From Bactericera cockerelli (lineage: Eukaryota > Arthropoda > Insecta > Hemiptera > Triozidae): a stretch of 64,000 nt of DNA. The translations under genes and the position numbers were made by a program. The notes beneath the pieces are model-generated. The model searched no databases and had not been told where the DNA came from. It saw nothing but the letters and a program-made list of their open reading frames with translations. Position 1 is the stretch's first letter; every line of letters starts with the position of its first letter. The DNA lies in assembly GCA_024516035.1 (NCBI GenBank), contig CM044958.1, forward strand, positions 42,823,743-42,887,742, read 5' to 3'. Shown piece after piece: positions 1 to 13,141 of this stretch.

Positions 1-1266
1 ATTTAAATTCGACCTCCTATTTTTTTTTCTTTAACATAAAAGTAGAAAATAAGTATCATACAATGCAAAAAAAAATTAACTCTCTGCGATTTTTTTCCTC
101 AAAATGGCAGACGAATAACCTCTGAAAAGCGTTCATTTCCGTGCGCGTGAGTCATGACACGAGTCCGTGCCTGAAGTTTGTATGTACGATGTAGATAAGT
201 CACCTCTACAGATGTTCAAAAACACCACCCTCTGCTGCAATACATTTCCTGAGTCTGCCAGGATAGGTGTCATGAACTCTCTCTAGCTCCTTAGGTGTGA
301 TGTTCCGGCAGATCTCAATGATGCGCAGCTTCATATTTTCCACATCTGTTGGCCTTCGGTTCGGTATGCTAGATCTTTCACCTTTCCCCACAGGTGAAAA
401 TCGGTTAGGTCCAGGGTGCGGGTAGACGAAAAAAATTAACTTTCTGCGATAACCTCTGAAATGTGTTCACTTCCATGCGCGTGAGTCATGACACGAGTCC
501 ATGCCTGAAGTTTGTATGTACGATGTAGGTAACTCACCTCTACAAAATTAGAAAAAGGACGATAACTGATGATAATATTATTAATGTTCGTTCTGCGGTT
601 ACTGTAAACCATGAAGTCAACATCCGAGATAGGTATAGCAAGAGATTCGGCCATTCCTTACACGTGCGTTGAGCAAATTCTAAAGGAGAGTAATTTTCAT
701 TATTTTCTCTGCATCAACAGCTATCTGCCAAGGATCAAGTGAATAGGTTAAATTAGACCTCATTTTTATCTGAGGGTGCGAGAACAACTTGATCGCTTGT
801 TCCCTCAAAGATGGATCGACAAAGGAGGACCAAACCCTTATCCCCCCGGCACCCTGGACCTCACCGTCATGGATTTTTACCTGTGGGGAAAGGTGAAAGA
901 TCTAGCATACCGAACCAGGCCAACAGATGTGGAAAATATGAAGCGTATCATTGAGATCTGCCGGAACATCACACCTGAGGAGCTAGAGAGAGTTCATGCC
1001 ACCTATCCTGGCAGACTCAGGAAATGTATTTCAGCAGAGGGTGGTGTTTTTGAACATCTGTAGAGGTGAGTTATCTACATCGTACATACAAACTTCAGGC
1101 ACGGACTCGTGTCATGACTCACGCGCACGGAAATGAACTCTATTCAGAGGTTATTCGTTTGCCATTTTGAGGAAAAAAATCGCAGAGAGTTAATTTTTTT
1201 TGCATTGTATGCTACTTGTTTTCTACTTTTATGTTAAAGAAAAAAAAAAGGGGGTCGAATTTAAAT
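1..1266. mobile_element. Fold-back DNA transposon with ~420 bp inverted arms
   Basis: The first bases (ATTTAAATTCGACC) are the exact reverse complement of 1253-1266. The match continues inward through most of 1-427 against about 846-1266, with small indels. A third partial copy of the left arm lies at 429-545 in the same orientation. The right arm includes the 3' end of a transposase-like reading frame, so the left arm carries the same coding end inverted. The left edge coincides with the window start, so the true terminus and target duplication cannot be seen. The transposase similarity suggests an IS630/Tc1/mariner-type origin (inference). Confidence 0.75.
752..1063 (+). pseudogene. C-terminal fragment of a mariner/IS630-type transposase
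   Basis: The frame opens after a stop at 749-751 and runs to a stop at 1061-1063. The peptide has the pattern FPxRWIxxGGP, then PPGTLDLTVMDFYLWG, which matches the PPRSPDLTPxDFFLWG block that carries the third acidic catalytic residue in many insect mariner-like transposases. After it comes a helical tail with RIIEICRNITPEELERV. The DNA-binding domain and the first two catalytic residues are absent, and no ATG lies upstream in frame, so this is a remnant. The last ~70 codons lie in the right inverted arm and are duplicated, inverted and diverged at 206-391. It cannot be active by itself. The exact transposase subfamily is not certain. Confidence 0.7.
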
Positions 1267-1757
1267 TTTTGGACTTTTGGTCTTTTGAACCTGAAAAAAG
1301 TTTATGACCAATTTAAGGACCTATGACTTACTTAAAGAATTAAAGCAAGTACGTTAAATTAAAGAGGAGAACTTTACCTATTTTTTGAGATTTTTGGTTT
1401 TTTTACAACGTTTACCGGGTGCCCGTAATGACTTCCGGAACCTGGGTCTATTTTCTTCTAAAAACCGTGTTTTTTCGGGACTCGAACCAAGGAATATTTT
1501 TTTCTTTTTACTAGTGTTACTAACTTGCTTTGCATGTTTTGAATGTAAAATAAAAAATATGCATTTCATTTAAAATTCGGGAGAAACGGACATGTGCCCC
1601 CCTGAAAACGCCCTTAGAGGCGGTGGGCGGACGTTCAAAATATTTTCCCATGAAACTTCAGACTCCTTATTGGGGACTAATTTTTTGTTTCAAGATCCTA
1701 ACTCAAACCGTTCTTGAGAAAAAGATAGTGGCTGGGTGGTTTCGATCACCCTGTATA
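1267..1757. other. Unassigned repeat-like DNA ending in CACCCTGTATA
   Basis: No gene is seen here. The stretch ends near 1747-1757 with CACCCTGTATA, the same terminal motif and TA end as the fold-back elements at 14850-17306 and 58674-59537. It is therefore probably the right end of another TA-flanked element whose left end I could not place. Short open frames in both strands here are low complexity. Confidence 0.35.
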
Positions 1758-4700
1758 TCAACTCCAAGAGAAAGACACACAACTTCAGGCTATATACTCC
1801 AATGTAGGACTGTCTGATGACGTATGTCAGCTGATCAAGGGACTTCACTCAGGAATCAGCTTACTAGGAGAGGTGTTAATGGCTTGTCCACATCTCACTC
1901 CAATCCCATCAAATTTCTCAACTCAAAGATATTCTGAACAAGTTTTCGTGCGACTTAATCCTATCAAGATTCAAGACGTTGATTGCCCCTCTGTCACTCT
2001 CCTGGTACTGAACTTGATGATAATTCCTAGATAATTGAGTTACACTTCTCATGTCGAGACTTAAGATCTCGTGTTGAGATGACAGTTGAGTTGTGGACTT
2101 ACAAGGGATGATTACTCTCGGCTTTCGAAAACCTCCAATTAGACATTCAATCATATTCCAGAAGCGTAATCTATTGACGGCTATTTCATCAAAATAGTAA
2201 ATTTCTGGCAGGAATCACTCACACAGTCTGCGATGTCTTGGTCTAGCTAGAGGACATCAATTTTGGTTCTATACTGTTAAGAAAGTTTTCGCAATAGTTA
2301 ATATACTTATTGTAATTATATATGTATAATTTCCTCGATCTAATACACAGACTTCAAGTCAAAAAACTTCAAGATTTCTTCCATTCCCACATGGTAACCT
2401 ATGGCCCGCTGAGCCCTCATCATCGTGCAACATCTCGCCAACTGATCTGGGGCATAGGGTGTTTAAAATGGAAAACGTTTAAAATATTTATAAAGATATG
2501 TACATAACTACATATGTATCTATGTACCTATGTATTCATAACAGAGACAAAAAAGCAGAGAGAGGAAACTTTCAATATTTCACAAAGCAAAGTGAACTTA
2601 TAGTCTGAATTTTTAAAATGCTTTTTTCTCCCCATTATTTTCGCTCTAATGTTCTCTGTCTCGTTTCTCTCTTTTTTCTTTCTTTCTTTTCGAGTTCAAG
2701 CATCATTTTTATTCTCTGTCCTCCTTCTTTCACCCAACCATTAGTTACAACGTGACTTTTACATCAAGAAAGAAGTTGGAACATTTATTTCCCCAAGACC
2801 AGTCACCATGTCTCCCTCCCTCCTACCCCTCCCCCCCCCCTCAACTATCTTTTAACCCAGATTTATTTATTCTTTCTTTCATCCTTCATTTACTTAAAAA
2901 CAAATTAATATAATTTCCCAGGAGTTATGAGGGACAGAGGGAACATAGAAGGGAGAGAGGGGGGGAGGAGGGACGGATGGGAGGAGGGAGAGAGGAGAGC
3001 TTTTCGGTCTTCAAATGGAAAAGCTGGAAAGTTAATTATTTTTAAGCACCCAAAACTCGGACACAGGAAGTTGACTAATTTATCGTGAAATGTACCGAGG
3101 GGGAGGGGGGGGGGTGAGAGGGAGGAACGGGTTGGGGGGGGGGGGGTGTGGTTGTGACAGCACGGGGCGGGGCCGACGCTACACATTTCTCCCAAAATCA
3201 CCCGCTCACCAAATTTAATTATGTAGAAGAAAACGACGCGATATGAATATAAATTAGGTGAAATGTTGTTTTTTCTTCGTCGAGAAAAAATCACATTGGG
3301 GGGTCTGAGGGCCCCCAACATCGTGATGTCACCAAACATCGGAAACAAATTTCTGTTCCATGATATAATTTCATGTTATTCTGAACCTACAATACATAAT
3401 TAATAATTTTGCGTGTATGTTTTTTGTATATTGAGCATTTCTATATCGAAATTACAGTGGGGATGGCGACATCAAATTGAAGCATGCTCTCAATGTAAAA
3501 CCAATTAGGTGTCTCCATTTAATTTTATTCACAAGGCTGGGCAATTTAAAATCAAGTAGACATTCATTCCTATACATACATGACTTTGAAGAATTTTTTA
3601 TCAAGTTTTTTTCTTAATGTGGTGTGTTTTCGGACTTCTCAATCCGTGGATTTTGATCATTTGATTATATATAAAAAAAACTCTTTCCAGATATTGTGCA
3701 TGGACCAAGAGAGATATTGACACCAAAGACAAATAGACAGAGGCAGCATCCTGTAAGTCCGAGTCCTTATTCTCTGAGAAAATTACCAGACGTCAGTCTC
3801 AGAGAGACGAGAGAATTTTTTTTTTTCGAAATCCTTCCTGAGACAAAAAAAAATCATAAACTTAATCTTTGAATAAAATTTACAACTCAATTTACATAAG
3901 AAGAAAGCTGTTAGATATAATTGAAAAGACAGAGAGAAAAAAGTAGAGATTAAATTAATAGTAAAATAACAAAAAATGCATTAAACAAAGACAAAGCACA
4001 GGCGACGTCTTGAGTGATATTAAATTTGCATTGAAAGCGCTTGATTTTTTTATGAGACGAGTCTGTACCCGTTTTCTAATGGCATATGCTGGATGGTGTT
4101 TGTTATGTGGTGTAGTAACGACCCAACACCGTGTTCCCGTTCATAGGACATGTCAAACAGAGACAATATATGAGATGGGTGAAATGTAAATGGCTTCATT
4201 ACCTGGAGTATAATGTTGGGCAGATAATGGATATGAAGTGGCTTAATGTTGACCAAATGATCTGGCCAGATGCGAGGCAATCTCTCACTGAGAAAAACAG
4301 GACGAGCTAACAAAACACGACATGATACATGATATAGAGCAAGACAATAATAGGTATTATTATTTTTTTGGTCTTGATTGTATTTATGGAATTTATTAAT
4401 CTTTGAAAAAGCCAGGTTACTCAGGTTAGCCCTGGCTCCTATAGTTACATGAATAAGTTCCTACGATTTCCAAAGAAATCATCATTATTTTACAATTCAA
4501 CATTAAAATGCAATGTACCGTTTTTTTATAGATTTTTTAATCCCGAATTGAGAGGTTATAGATCAAATTTGAATTCTAACTTATGCTATGGTGTATAAAT
4601 AGGTTGATACATGTGTGAGTAGATTACCAATTGTACAGGAACTCACTCTGCAACAGTAAGACAACCTTCCTAGGGCCATAGATCCCTCGCACGGCACATA

Positions 4701-6347
4701 GATTAAGTTAAAAGTTGAAACGGGAAAATTGTTAAGTTTAGCGATAGAGTTGGATAAAAATCAAAAGGTAAAAAGAAGTCGACTCCAAATAAACATACTC
4801 GGAACTCTCCAAATAAGAAATATCGTATTTCTCGTGGCTATCATGGGCAGGATGTACATAGCATACTGATCACGGTATATAGTCCATCTAGAAATGGCAT
4901 AACCCGCATCCTCGCATGTCCTGGGGTATGATCTATTGTGTGTCGCTCTACCAGACGATCTGCAGGTAACCATATCGGACATACCCGATCTGGAGGAACT
5001 TCGCCATATTATGCATCACCGACACATGCCAAACATGTTGCACTGGTGGACAGGACAAGACCGTCTATCTTCAGTGCATTCCTAGGATAGTGCTGCTTAC
5101 TAGAAATATTTCCAAGTCTTGGACATCTTCATAAATTATTTCTGTTTTTCTCGGCGATGTTGTCAGAGTCAGATTAGTCAGGTATATGTGGAGATTGTAG
5201 AGTCGCTAAAAATCTTCGACGCCAATATTTAGAATGCTGCTGCTCAGAACTACTCACCAACTAATAATACTTGTACCAGGTTTAAATAGGGGAAAGAGAA
5301 AAATATACACTCGGAAGTAATTTAGTAATTTATCATCTACAAGATCTTAAAATTGATCTTAGGTCGAAGTCTATAATCCAGTGTCTATAATCCAATGACA
5401 GATTGACACACTGCGCTGACCGCTACTGATTTTATACTGTCTAGGAATATTCCTTTAAAAAGTTTAAAATGTAAGCAATATAAAAAAGTATTTGCTGAAA
5501 TTTTAATAAGGGACACGACACGGAAGAAAAATTCTTATCCCTAAACATAATTATTCGAAGAAAACGTGAAAGCCACTCCAATAGAGCTAATGTTTTCTTC
5601 AAGGATACATTAATGAGAATGAGGCATGAGCATGTTTTGGTAGCAGAATACTTTCAATTCTACATATAATAGAAAGTAAAAGCAGAGGAAACAACAAAGT
5701 CTCTGAAAGCAAAAGCGACGGAGAAGTGCAGGAAACTTCAGCTCCGGATGTGTTTCTATTCTGAGGACACCACCGCCGCCGATCTAGACAAGAGGACGGA
5801 AATTAAAGAAGAAAAAAGTAGACTATAAACATCTCCAAATAAATGAAAAAAGAACTTGAAAAGAAGAAAACACGGTCTTCCTCCTGTTTCTTGTAAGAAC
5901 AGCTACAAAAAAACAAGAGACATCCTTTGAAATTCGATATAAAAAAATATAGAAATGAGGTTAATTAACGAAATTGTTAAAAAGAGTAGGGGATCAAAAT
6001 AATGAAATTAAAAGTAGAAATATTATAAAAAATATTTAGAAGGAAATAAAAGAGTAAAATAGAACTGTAGAGAGGATATCGATTTGACATTTGTTACTTT
6101 GTTTTGTGAAAACATCAAATTCAGACACAATGGAGCACTGGAAGACACACATGGATGAGATGCCATAAATCATGAGACTGACAAATTGTGAGGCTTCACA
6201 TTTCCGAGGAAAGCTAATGTATGACTTATGTGTACTGTCGAATGCATATGAATTCCAAATTGATAAAATATTTGAGTGTGAGTGTGCCCTCGAATTCTAT
6301 TGGCAGAGAATCTGCACCTTGTAATTCAAGTATCTGATCATTTTTTT
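1758..6347. other. Gene-less AT-rich stretch
   Basis: I see no supportable gene. Contents are a TC-rich tract around 2630-2710, homopolymeric C (2829-2840) and a purine/G-rich block at about 2930-3150 with long G runs (3107-3119 and 3134-3147). The longest frame here (2905-3348, minus) is the translation of that G/C-rich low-complexity block and is not considered coding. Confidence 0.5.
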
Positions 6348-6349
6348 TA

Positions 6350-7957
6350 CACTAAGCAAAACAAAATAGGGGCCACCTGTATTTTCTACGATCATCGTGT
6401 ATGGTACACCTTAGATTGAAAGTTTATTCTTGTTATCTTACTTATCTTGTTAATTAGACGTTCAGGTATGAATTGTGACCTTAACTTGAATAAATGGCAT
6501 GAGGTAAATATCATTATTTGAGATAATAATCAAAACAGTTAATATTCCTATCTCGAACGGTTTGGTTGATTACCTTAATATTTTTTCTTAATAACTTTTC
6601 CTCTTGATTTAAAGTCACTTTTAGTGTTTCTCTTATCGACATGCCGAGGGTTCGACACCATTTAGGTCAAGAATTGCGTATCAGAGGTGTAACTCTACTT
6701 AAAGAGGGCCTTTCTCAGCGGAGTGTGGCCAACAGGCTTCAAGTGTCACGGCGAGCCATTCAAAATCTATGGAGTCGTTACCAAAAGACTGGAAATTTAT
6801 CAAGAAGGCCAGGAAGTGGGAGACAGCGCTCAACCACTGTGAGAGAAGACCGATTTATAGCCAGGACAGCCTTGCAGGAACGGTTCACATCCGGCCCCCG
6901 CGTACAAATGGACCTCCAGGAGTACTCCAACACAGTTGTAAGTGCTCAAACTATTCACAATAGATTGTGAGAGGTACAAATTCGCTCTAGGAGAAAAGTT
7001 CGTAAACCTAAACTTAGTTCTGGACACCGCGCTGCAAGATTAAGGTGGGCTAGAGAACACCTGCACTGGACTGATGAGGAATGGAAGTGTGTGCTCTTCA
7101 CGGATGAATGTAAAATGAAATTTGAAAGCGACGATAGACGTATTTGAGTGTTCCGATGCTCAGGAGAGAAGTTTCAGAGCTCTTGTAATCATGAAGCAGA
7201 TCCTCATGGGGGACCAAGTGTTATGGTGTGGGGTGGCATCAGTAGCAGAGGAAAAACCGATCTGGTTTTCCTTGTTGACGAAACGGTAACCTCTCAACTT
7301 TGTGTGAATAATGTCATCGTTCCTCATGTGCTTCCATTTAGCGAAAGAACCGGGCTCAACTTTATCTTCATACATGATAATGCCCGCCCCCATACGGCAA
7401 GAGCCACTGTTGAGGTATTTCAAGCAGCGGGGATCAGAGTTCCCAGCTGGCCAGCGATAAGCCCAGACTTCAATCTTATTGAACATGCATGGGATTACCT
7501 TAAGAGGGAGATTAAAACCCTAAAAGACCAGATCCAGACTCAAGATCAGTTCATGGAGGCGTTAACAGCTGCATGGAACAGGATTCCGGAAGAGCGCATC
7601 CATGTACTCATCCAAAGCATGCCAAGAAGAGTCCAGTAATGTGTAACAGATCGTGGAGGTCACACTCGGTACTAAGGAGCCAATAAATTTCAATTCCTTC
7701 TTGGTATGCTGTTGTGATGGTTGAACAAGAGTCTTAACTTTTATTCTCAAGTTTGTTCTAAAACGACCATTCTCAAAAAATAAATAAAAATCTTGAATTT
7801 TTTTTTAATAAAAACTCGTTTGTTTTTATCTAAATAGTGAGAGAATAATGTATTGGAGTAATTTCAACCTTTTATTTCATATTTAAACCTATACATTTGA
7901 AGTAGTAGGTCCGAATCTCTAAAAATACTTGTGGCCCTTATTTTGTTTTGCTTAGTG
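6350..7957 (+). mobile_element. Tc1-family DNA transposon, full length
   Basis: Both ends share a terminal inverted repeat beginning CACTAAGCAAAACAAAATA. The left copy starts at 6350 and the right copy ends at 7957, about 27-38 bp with few mismatches. The ends are flanked by TA at 6348-6349 and 7958-7959, the Tc1/mariner target duplication. The length of 1608 bp is typical for Tc1. One transposase frame (6641-7639) occupies the middle. The few differences between the ends suggest a fairly young copy. Confidence 0.92.
6641..7639 (+). pseudogene. Tc1 transposase with two in-frame TGA stops
   Basis: A single uninterrupted frame of 333 codons including the stop, the usual Tc1 transposase length (~340 aa). 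It is broken only by TGA at 6968-6970 (codon 110) and TGA at 7145-7147 (codon 169). The N-terminal third is a paired-like helix-turn-helix region (LKEGLSQRSVANRLQVSRRA) followed by a basic GSGRQRSTT linker. The catalytic core shows FTDE, then HDNARPHTA, then SPDFNLIEHAWD. The second D and the final E are separated by 34 residues, so the triad is DD34E, as in Tc1. Both stops could be single C-to-T or G-to-A changes from CGA or TGG codons. No frameshift is needed, so decay is recent. As it stands the product would be truncated before the catalytic domain. Confidence 0.92.
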
Positions 7958-7959
7958 TA

Positions 7960-10900
7960 TATCACAACGACTTAACTCATTCAACCGATTATTATAACTC
8001 TGTAATGGAAATACCTATACAATGTGGAAAGCTGTTTTATATTAATTTTGCACAAAGATTTCCAATGTGCTCGTATTATTTGTTCTAAAAGAAAATGTCT
8101 CGTATTATACAAGTCTCGGTCAAAATCCTCTGCAGCCATGGATGAGCTGTTTTTTATATTGTATATGTATAGATGTTTTATATATTAGTATACAAAAAAA
8201 CTTTGTAACAAATACGTACCTTAAAGCTTATACAAAAAATACGATATACTATTCCAAGTGTCGCGATGTTTTGGCTAGCCTGCCTGTCGACCAAGTTCCA
8301 TCTAAACACTGTTGAGTTGTTGACTGTAGGTTCGCCACTTGAAACAACTTTAACCAAAACAAGAGAATATATTGCAAAAAACATAGCACGAGTTTTTATG
8401 TAAAAAAAAAGTTGACTTTTTTCGAAACCATGAATTAGAGAGAAAATAGAGTACGTCAATCACAGACACAAGTGTGAGGGTGACAGAGTGATGCTCTGAT
8501 TGTAATGAATGAGCTTCAACCCATGTGACAGGACATAGGTTTGTCTATAATATAATCCTATAACTTTATACTGTGTAAAATATACGAGTACTACACAGTA
8601 GAAATAATGATATTGCCATATTTATCATTTTTACACTCCAAAAAGAAAAAACTCGGACCGTAATATTGTAAAATTACATTTATTTTTATCTTTGAATTTG
8701 AATGAGAAAACATTTATTTACCTTATAGATGAGATATAGATAATGCCAGATTGCCACAAAAAGTCAATTCAACTTTGAAATCTTTTTTTAAACGTGTAAA
8801 ACTTTTCAAGTGCTATAGTTTCAAAGCATTTTCCATATCGTGCCTAACTCTCAGACAGAAAATATTTCAAACCACCAACGTATATCCTAAAATTTATTTC
8901 GAAGATTATTTTTCTTTCTTTGGTTTTTTTTCTTTGTTTTCGACAAGTCGAAAAAGTCAAACTTGGAGAAAGTTTTTAATATTCCATGAGCGTCTACACG
9001 GATATTTACTCAAGGTACATCTCAGAGCTCATTGTTCAAATGCCATTACATTTTGATACTTCATGCGGAAGTTGAATTGATTTATAATGATGGTGACTTG
9101 ACAAATTCCATGACATAATACTCTCTTTACTATCTAAAACTTTCAGGGTTCATTTTTCACATTTTTGATTTTTTTTTTTTTTTTTTTTTTTTTCTCCTTT
9201 ATCCATTTCGATAAATTTAGAAATTGCAAAATATCTAGTTTTAAGTTTTGGTTTATGCTACGTGTGAAGCAGGATATAGCATGAATAAGTTGTTACATAA
9301 GAAGACACTGTGAAGACAGACATTTGTGGTATCTACATTATAAGGATACTATGAAGCCCTGCACGACCCGTCAGTAAATAATCAATACTATTAATTACTA
9401 AAAATAGACACTACGTATATTATGATTTTGGAACCATAAAAGGACTGGCAAAAATTTCAAGTTGATAATAAATATTTTTTGTAGCTAAAATGTATTGTAC
9501 TTTCCAAATATCATAAGAGTCAGTCATAAACAATGAAGTGAGGGCAAGTAACCCAAGTGCGAGGGTATTGTACTTACTATTATGAATATGAATTATGCAA
9601 ACCGATATAATATTTCACACCTATGATTGTTTTTATCAGATTAGGTCAATAACCCGTGCATCCAATCTTCCATATACATTGAACAACGAGACAACAAAAC
9701 GCATCATGTAAAATTTGAATTTAATTGCTAGCATTAAAGAATGGAAGAAAACCGCTTTCGCCTTCTAAAATTATTTATTTTCTTTTTATTAGACATTAAA
9801 TTCATTTTATCAAGATATAAATCTGTTGATCGCTCATGTCCACTGTCAGATATTATTATGATAAATATATTTATTTATGACATTTCTCACGGAGTATTAG
9901 TTTTCTCTCCTTGATGTGCCCTAGGTCAGGGAGAGTCAGCTATGTTCTTCTTAACGCTTACGAATTATGGTGGGACCCTTTCGTTGCTCACAAGTGTGAA
10001 GTTGACAAGCTGTTAGGTAAGAGCTTTCACACTGAGATGACTGGTTTGGAGACAGTCAACCAGTCTCACAGAAGTTGAGATAGGTATTAATCTTTTCTCA
10101 AATGCGGTAGTCTAAAATACATAATTGTAAGCATTATAACTATAACATTTAACTACAAAACAGTGTGTGTACAAGTATATCTCATAGCTCTCTTCGGTAA
10201 ACAGACAAGGGACATACCGCTCTCTCATTTCATTAACTTTGACCAACATTCCAAATTGGATGGCATTTACATCAACTCATAAATCGGTGACGAGAATAGT
10301 TAGGACTGTAACGGTCGCCGGTCGTTAGAAACATGATAGATGCCACCTGCCTCGGTGTTCGTTATTTTAATATTGAACCATTCTCCAACCTCTTGCTTCA
10401 GATTTTTGAATATTTAGGACTTAAACGCAAAGGTCACTCATTTATAATGTTATAATTCATACACCAAAAGACGTTTTATCGATAGCAAAATGCTATAAAT
10501 TCCAGTTGACTAAAAAGAAATATTAACATTAGATTTAGTATTAAAATTTACAAGCGTTGAACCTGTATAACAAATGAATACCTGATTATATTAATGAGTT
10601 CCACCGCTTCAACCAAGAGAATAATGTAAATGATAAAGGAAATTTTATTACCTAGCTTTAGTAAGACTGGCGAAGTAGGACAAAAGGTCTCTTAAAAGCA
10701 ACACATTATCGACATTATTGGTGCACGCGTAGCTGAGCTTGATATTACAGAGGTCTTCTGATGATATATTGGGCTCAAGCAATACATTCGGACTTGAACT
10801 AGTGATGAATGAAATATGAATTCAATGAATGAGTGTACTTGGTGTTTTATACTTGACTAGTGGTCTACTTGAGTTGCCGCAAGGTTACAGAGATAACTAA

Positions 10901-11600
10901 GAGTTCCACAGACCGGGGACTCGGTTACATAAAGGCTTCCAATTTTTGCAATATGAAATGAACGCCATAATTTACTTCACACTTTTGAATATGTTTTATT
11001 TATGCAACATAGGTTTCCGAGCGAATTTTTTCGCAATTTATGCGCGGTCTAATATCATCATAAACATTGCGATATCATATAATACACACTTTTGAATCGT
11101 GGCCAAACAATTTTGATGTCTTTTTAATTTAACTTTTCTTATACCCGACTTGATTAGATATTTTGTCCAGTGTGTTACGTGGGGAACTTAGCCTCGTAAT
11201 ATTGCATGACAAAATTCAGGGTATGATTCTGCATGCTAATCTCTCGCTACATTCTGCATTGTTTCGTCTACTACGACTGACTTCTCATACTTAATTGTGC
11301 ATGTTATTGCGAAGGTGATCTTTTGTCTCCGCCTTGTCTAGCGCTTGTCACATTTACTAAAGGGAGACCTGAGTTCAATTGCAGAAAACGAAGCTTAGCA
11401 AAGACAAGAAAAACCAGGATATTATAAATGTATCCAACACATACACGACCGGCACCATTTTCAGTGTATGTACGCATGGGACCGCTATATCTGAGCATAT
11501 CTGACCTCCGTATACGAAAAACCCGCTTGGAGAGTAAAATTATACAGGGATATAGAGTATATTTCTATACTAAAACATAGGAATTTGAAATCAAGAAGGT
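7960..11600. other. Gene-less AT-rich stretch
   Basis: No gene is recognised. It contains a poly-T run at about 9169-9193. Open frames of 60-100 codons on both strands lack recognisable domains and have AT-driven composition. Confidence 0.5.
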
Positions 11601-11730
11601 CACTTGTCCACCGGTGGGACAACCTATCCATTGCGTACATACTCACTTGTCCCACCGGTGGGACAACCGGTCCATTCAGTACACACACAGTTGTCCCACC
11701 GGTGGGACAACCGGTCGTGTATGTGTTAAT
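11601..11730. repeat. Three tandem copies of a 20 bp perfect palindrome
   Basis: TTGTCCCACCGGTGGGACAA occurs at 11647-11666 and 11691-11710, with a 19 nt variant lacking one C at 11604-11622. Spacing is 43-44 bp, and flanking bases are partly shared (CAC before; CCGGT and CCATT after), so this is a short tandem repeat of about 2.5 units whose core is a palindrome. It could be a binding site for a symmetrical DNA-binding protein or a hairpin-prone minisatellite. Confidence 0.8.
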
Positions 11731-11941
11731 ACAGAATATAGTTCTATCTTGTACTGACATCCAGGTTATTCAGCCAAATCTATTCCTAGAGTTGACCACC
11801 AACTCAGTCTACTCTCAAAGGAGGTAAACCATTTCAAATCTTCCTACGTAAATGCCACATAGCAGGCAGGTGTTCCCCCGCCCCTCTAAAGGTCGTTACT
11901 CCCCGGCGCGGCATTTGACACTTGCAGGGGACCCCACGTCG

Positions 11942-11990
11942 CACGTGAGTCACGTGACACCTGTTGCTGCGGATACCAAGGCCCCACGTG
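11942..11990. promoter_or_regulatory. Cluster of three CACGTG E-boxes in a GC-rich island
   Basis: CACGTG is seen at 11942-11947, 11951-11956 and 11985-11990, the last inside a CCCCACGTGGGG palindrome. The surrounding 11870-12000 is clearly more GC-rich than its flanks. bHLH/PAS-type factors bind such hexamers, but no transcription unit is visible nearby, so a regulatory role is a guess. Confidence 0.3.
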
Positions 11991-13141
11991 GGGGATTAAT
12001 CACTCTCTTGTCTTCCCACTGGATCTGAATAATTCACCTGACTCGCTAGCTAGCAATCAACTCGGTCTCAACACAGTATGTGCTGATAGCAAAGTTGTGC
12101 CACGCATTCCTTGTGCCGTATATGTTCCACCTTCGTGGTCTACTCGCCGTTCCTGTTTGATAGAGATGGGTATTGAGGATATTTCGGGTTCAAATACTGG
12201 TGGACGCGGAGATTTAGAAAATAATAATATTCCTCTCATGGCCAGTATCATGTATTAAGGAATCCTGTAAAATGCAAACAGAATCCGGCATTATTTGGAC
12301 CGGAGGTAGGCTCTTTACGACAGGAGATTTTACAGGACCATAAAAATAAAAATCTCTTTGTTAAAGCCAACAATGTATGAAGAATAATTTGTGTTACATA
12401 ATTAATTTTTGATAAAATTTACTAAAGAATAACGTGAACCATCGAATTGGATCCGTCCTCACATAGATTGTGATCAACTTTTCAGCCCTTCTGTGGCCAG
12501 GCATACCATTACATCAGCTACAAATCTATTTCTTATAACCTAATTGGGAATCTGGACACAGGAGATCACGTCCTACGATCGGTGCATACATAATGAGTCC
12601 AAGATTGAGGAATAGCTAACAGCTCAAGACAAATTATAGCTTGACTAGATAAATATTGATTTTCCAATGAAGTGTTGAAGTTTCAGATTTTGAATAATCT
12701 CCAGCGATTACCATTTTACACAGCAAAGCGAGAAGGCCTCTCAGCTTTCAGCCTGTCTCGCTGTCCGGAATGAATTCAGCCGCGGGGGCAATCAGCCGCG
12801 TGGAGCTAGAGTGTGGTGTAGTGTTGAATAGCTGAGGGCGATGTGAGGCTGTGGACTCAACCATTATACATAATTCAGATTCTAGCATGAAATAGAGTAA
12901 TAGACGCTTCTATTTTCTGAAATTAATGATAGGCACAGTTTTTCAACACCAAATCTCAAACCTATATGCGAGCATGTTCAAAAAATTATTTAAGAATACG
13001 ATGGAAATTTTGTATAATCAATGCTAATCCAATCCATTAATCTTTTATTAGATTATAAAGTAAAAAATAAAATAAAGTTAACATATTTGTGTTTATCACT
13101 TTCGTCATATCACAACCCCTCAAACTCGCTTTACTAATAAA
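11991..13141. other. Gene-less stretch with a small GC-rich patch
   Basis: No gene is seen. A GC-richer patch at about 12720-12860 contains repeated GCCGCG motifs (12780 and 12796) and stands out from the AT-rich surroundings. It could be an enhancer or a decayed repeat. Confidence 0.4.

Noticed and set aside
2905..3348. 147-codon minus-strand frame
   Set aside because: It consists of Pro/Ser/Leu low complexity read from G-rich homopolymers. No domain, no splice context.
7160..7486. 108-codon minus-strand frame inside the Tc1 element
   Set aside because: It is the antisense shadow of the transposase catalytic domain.
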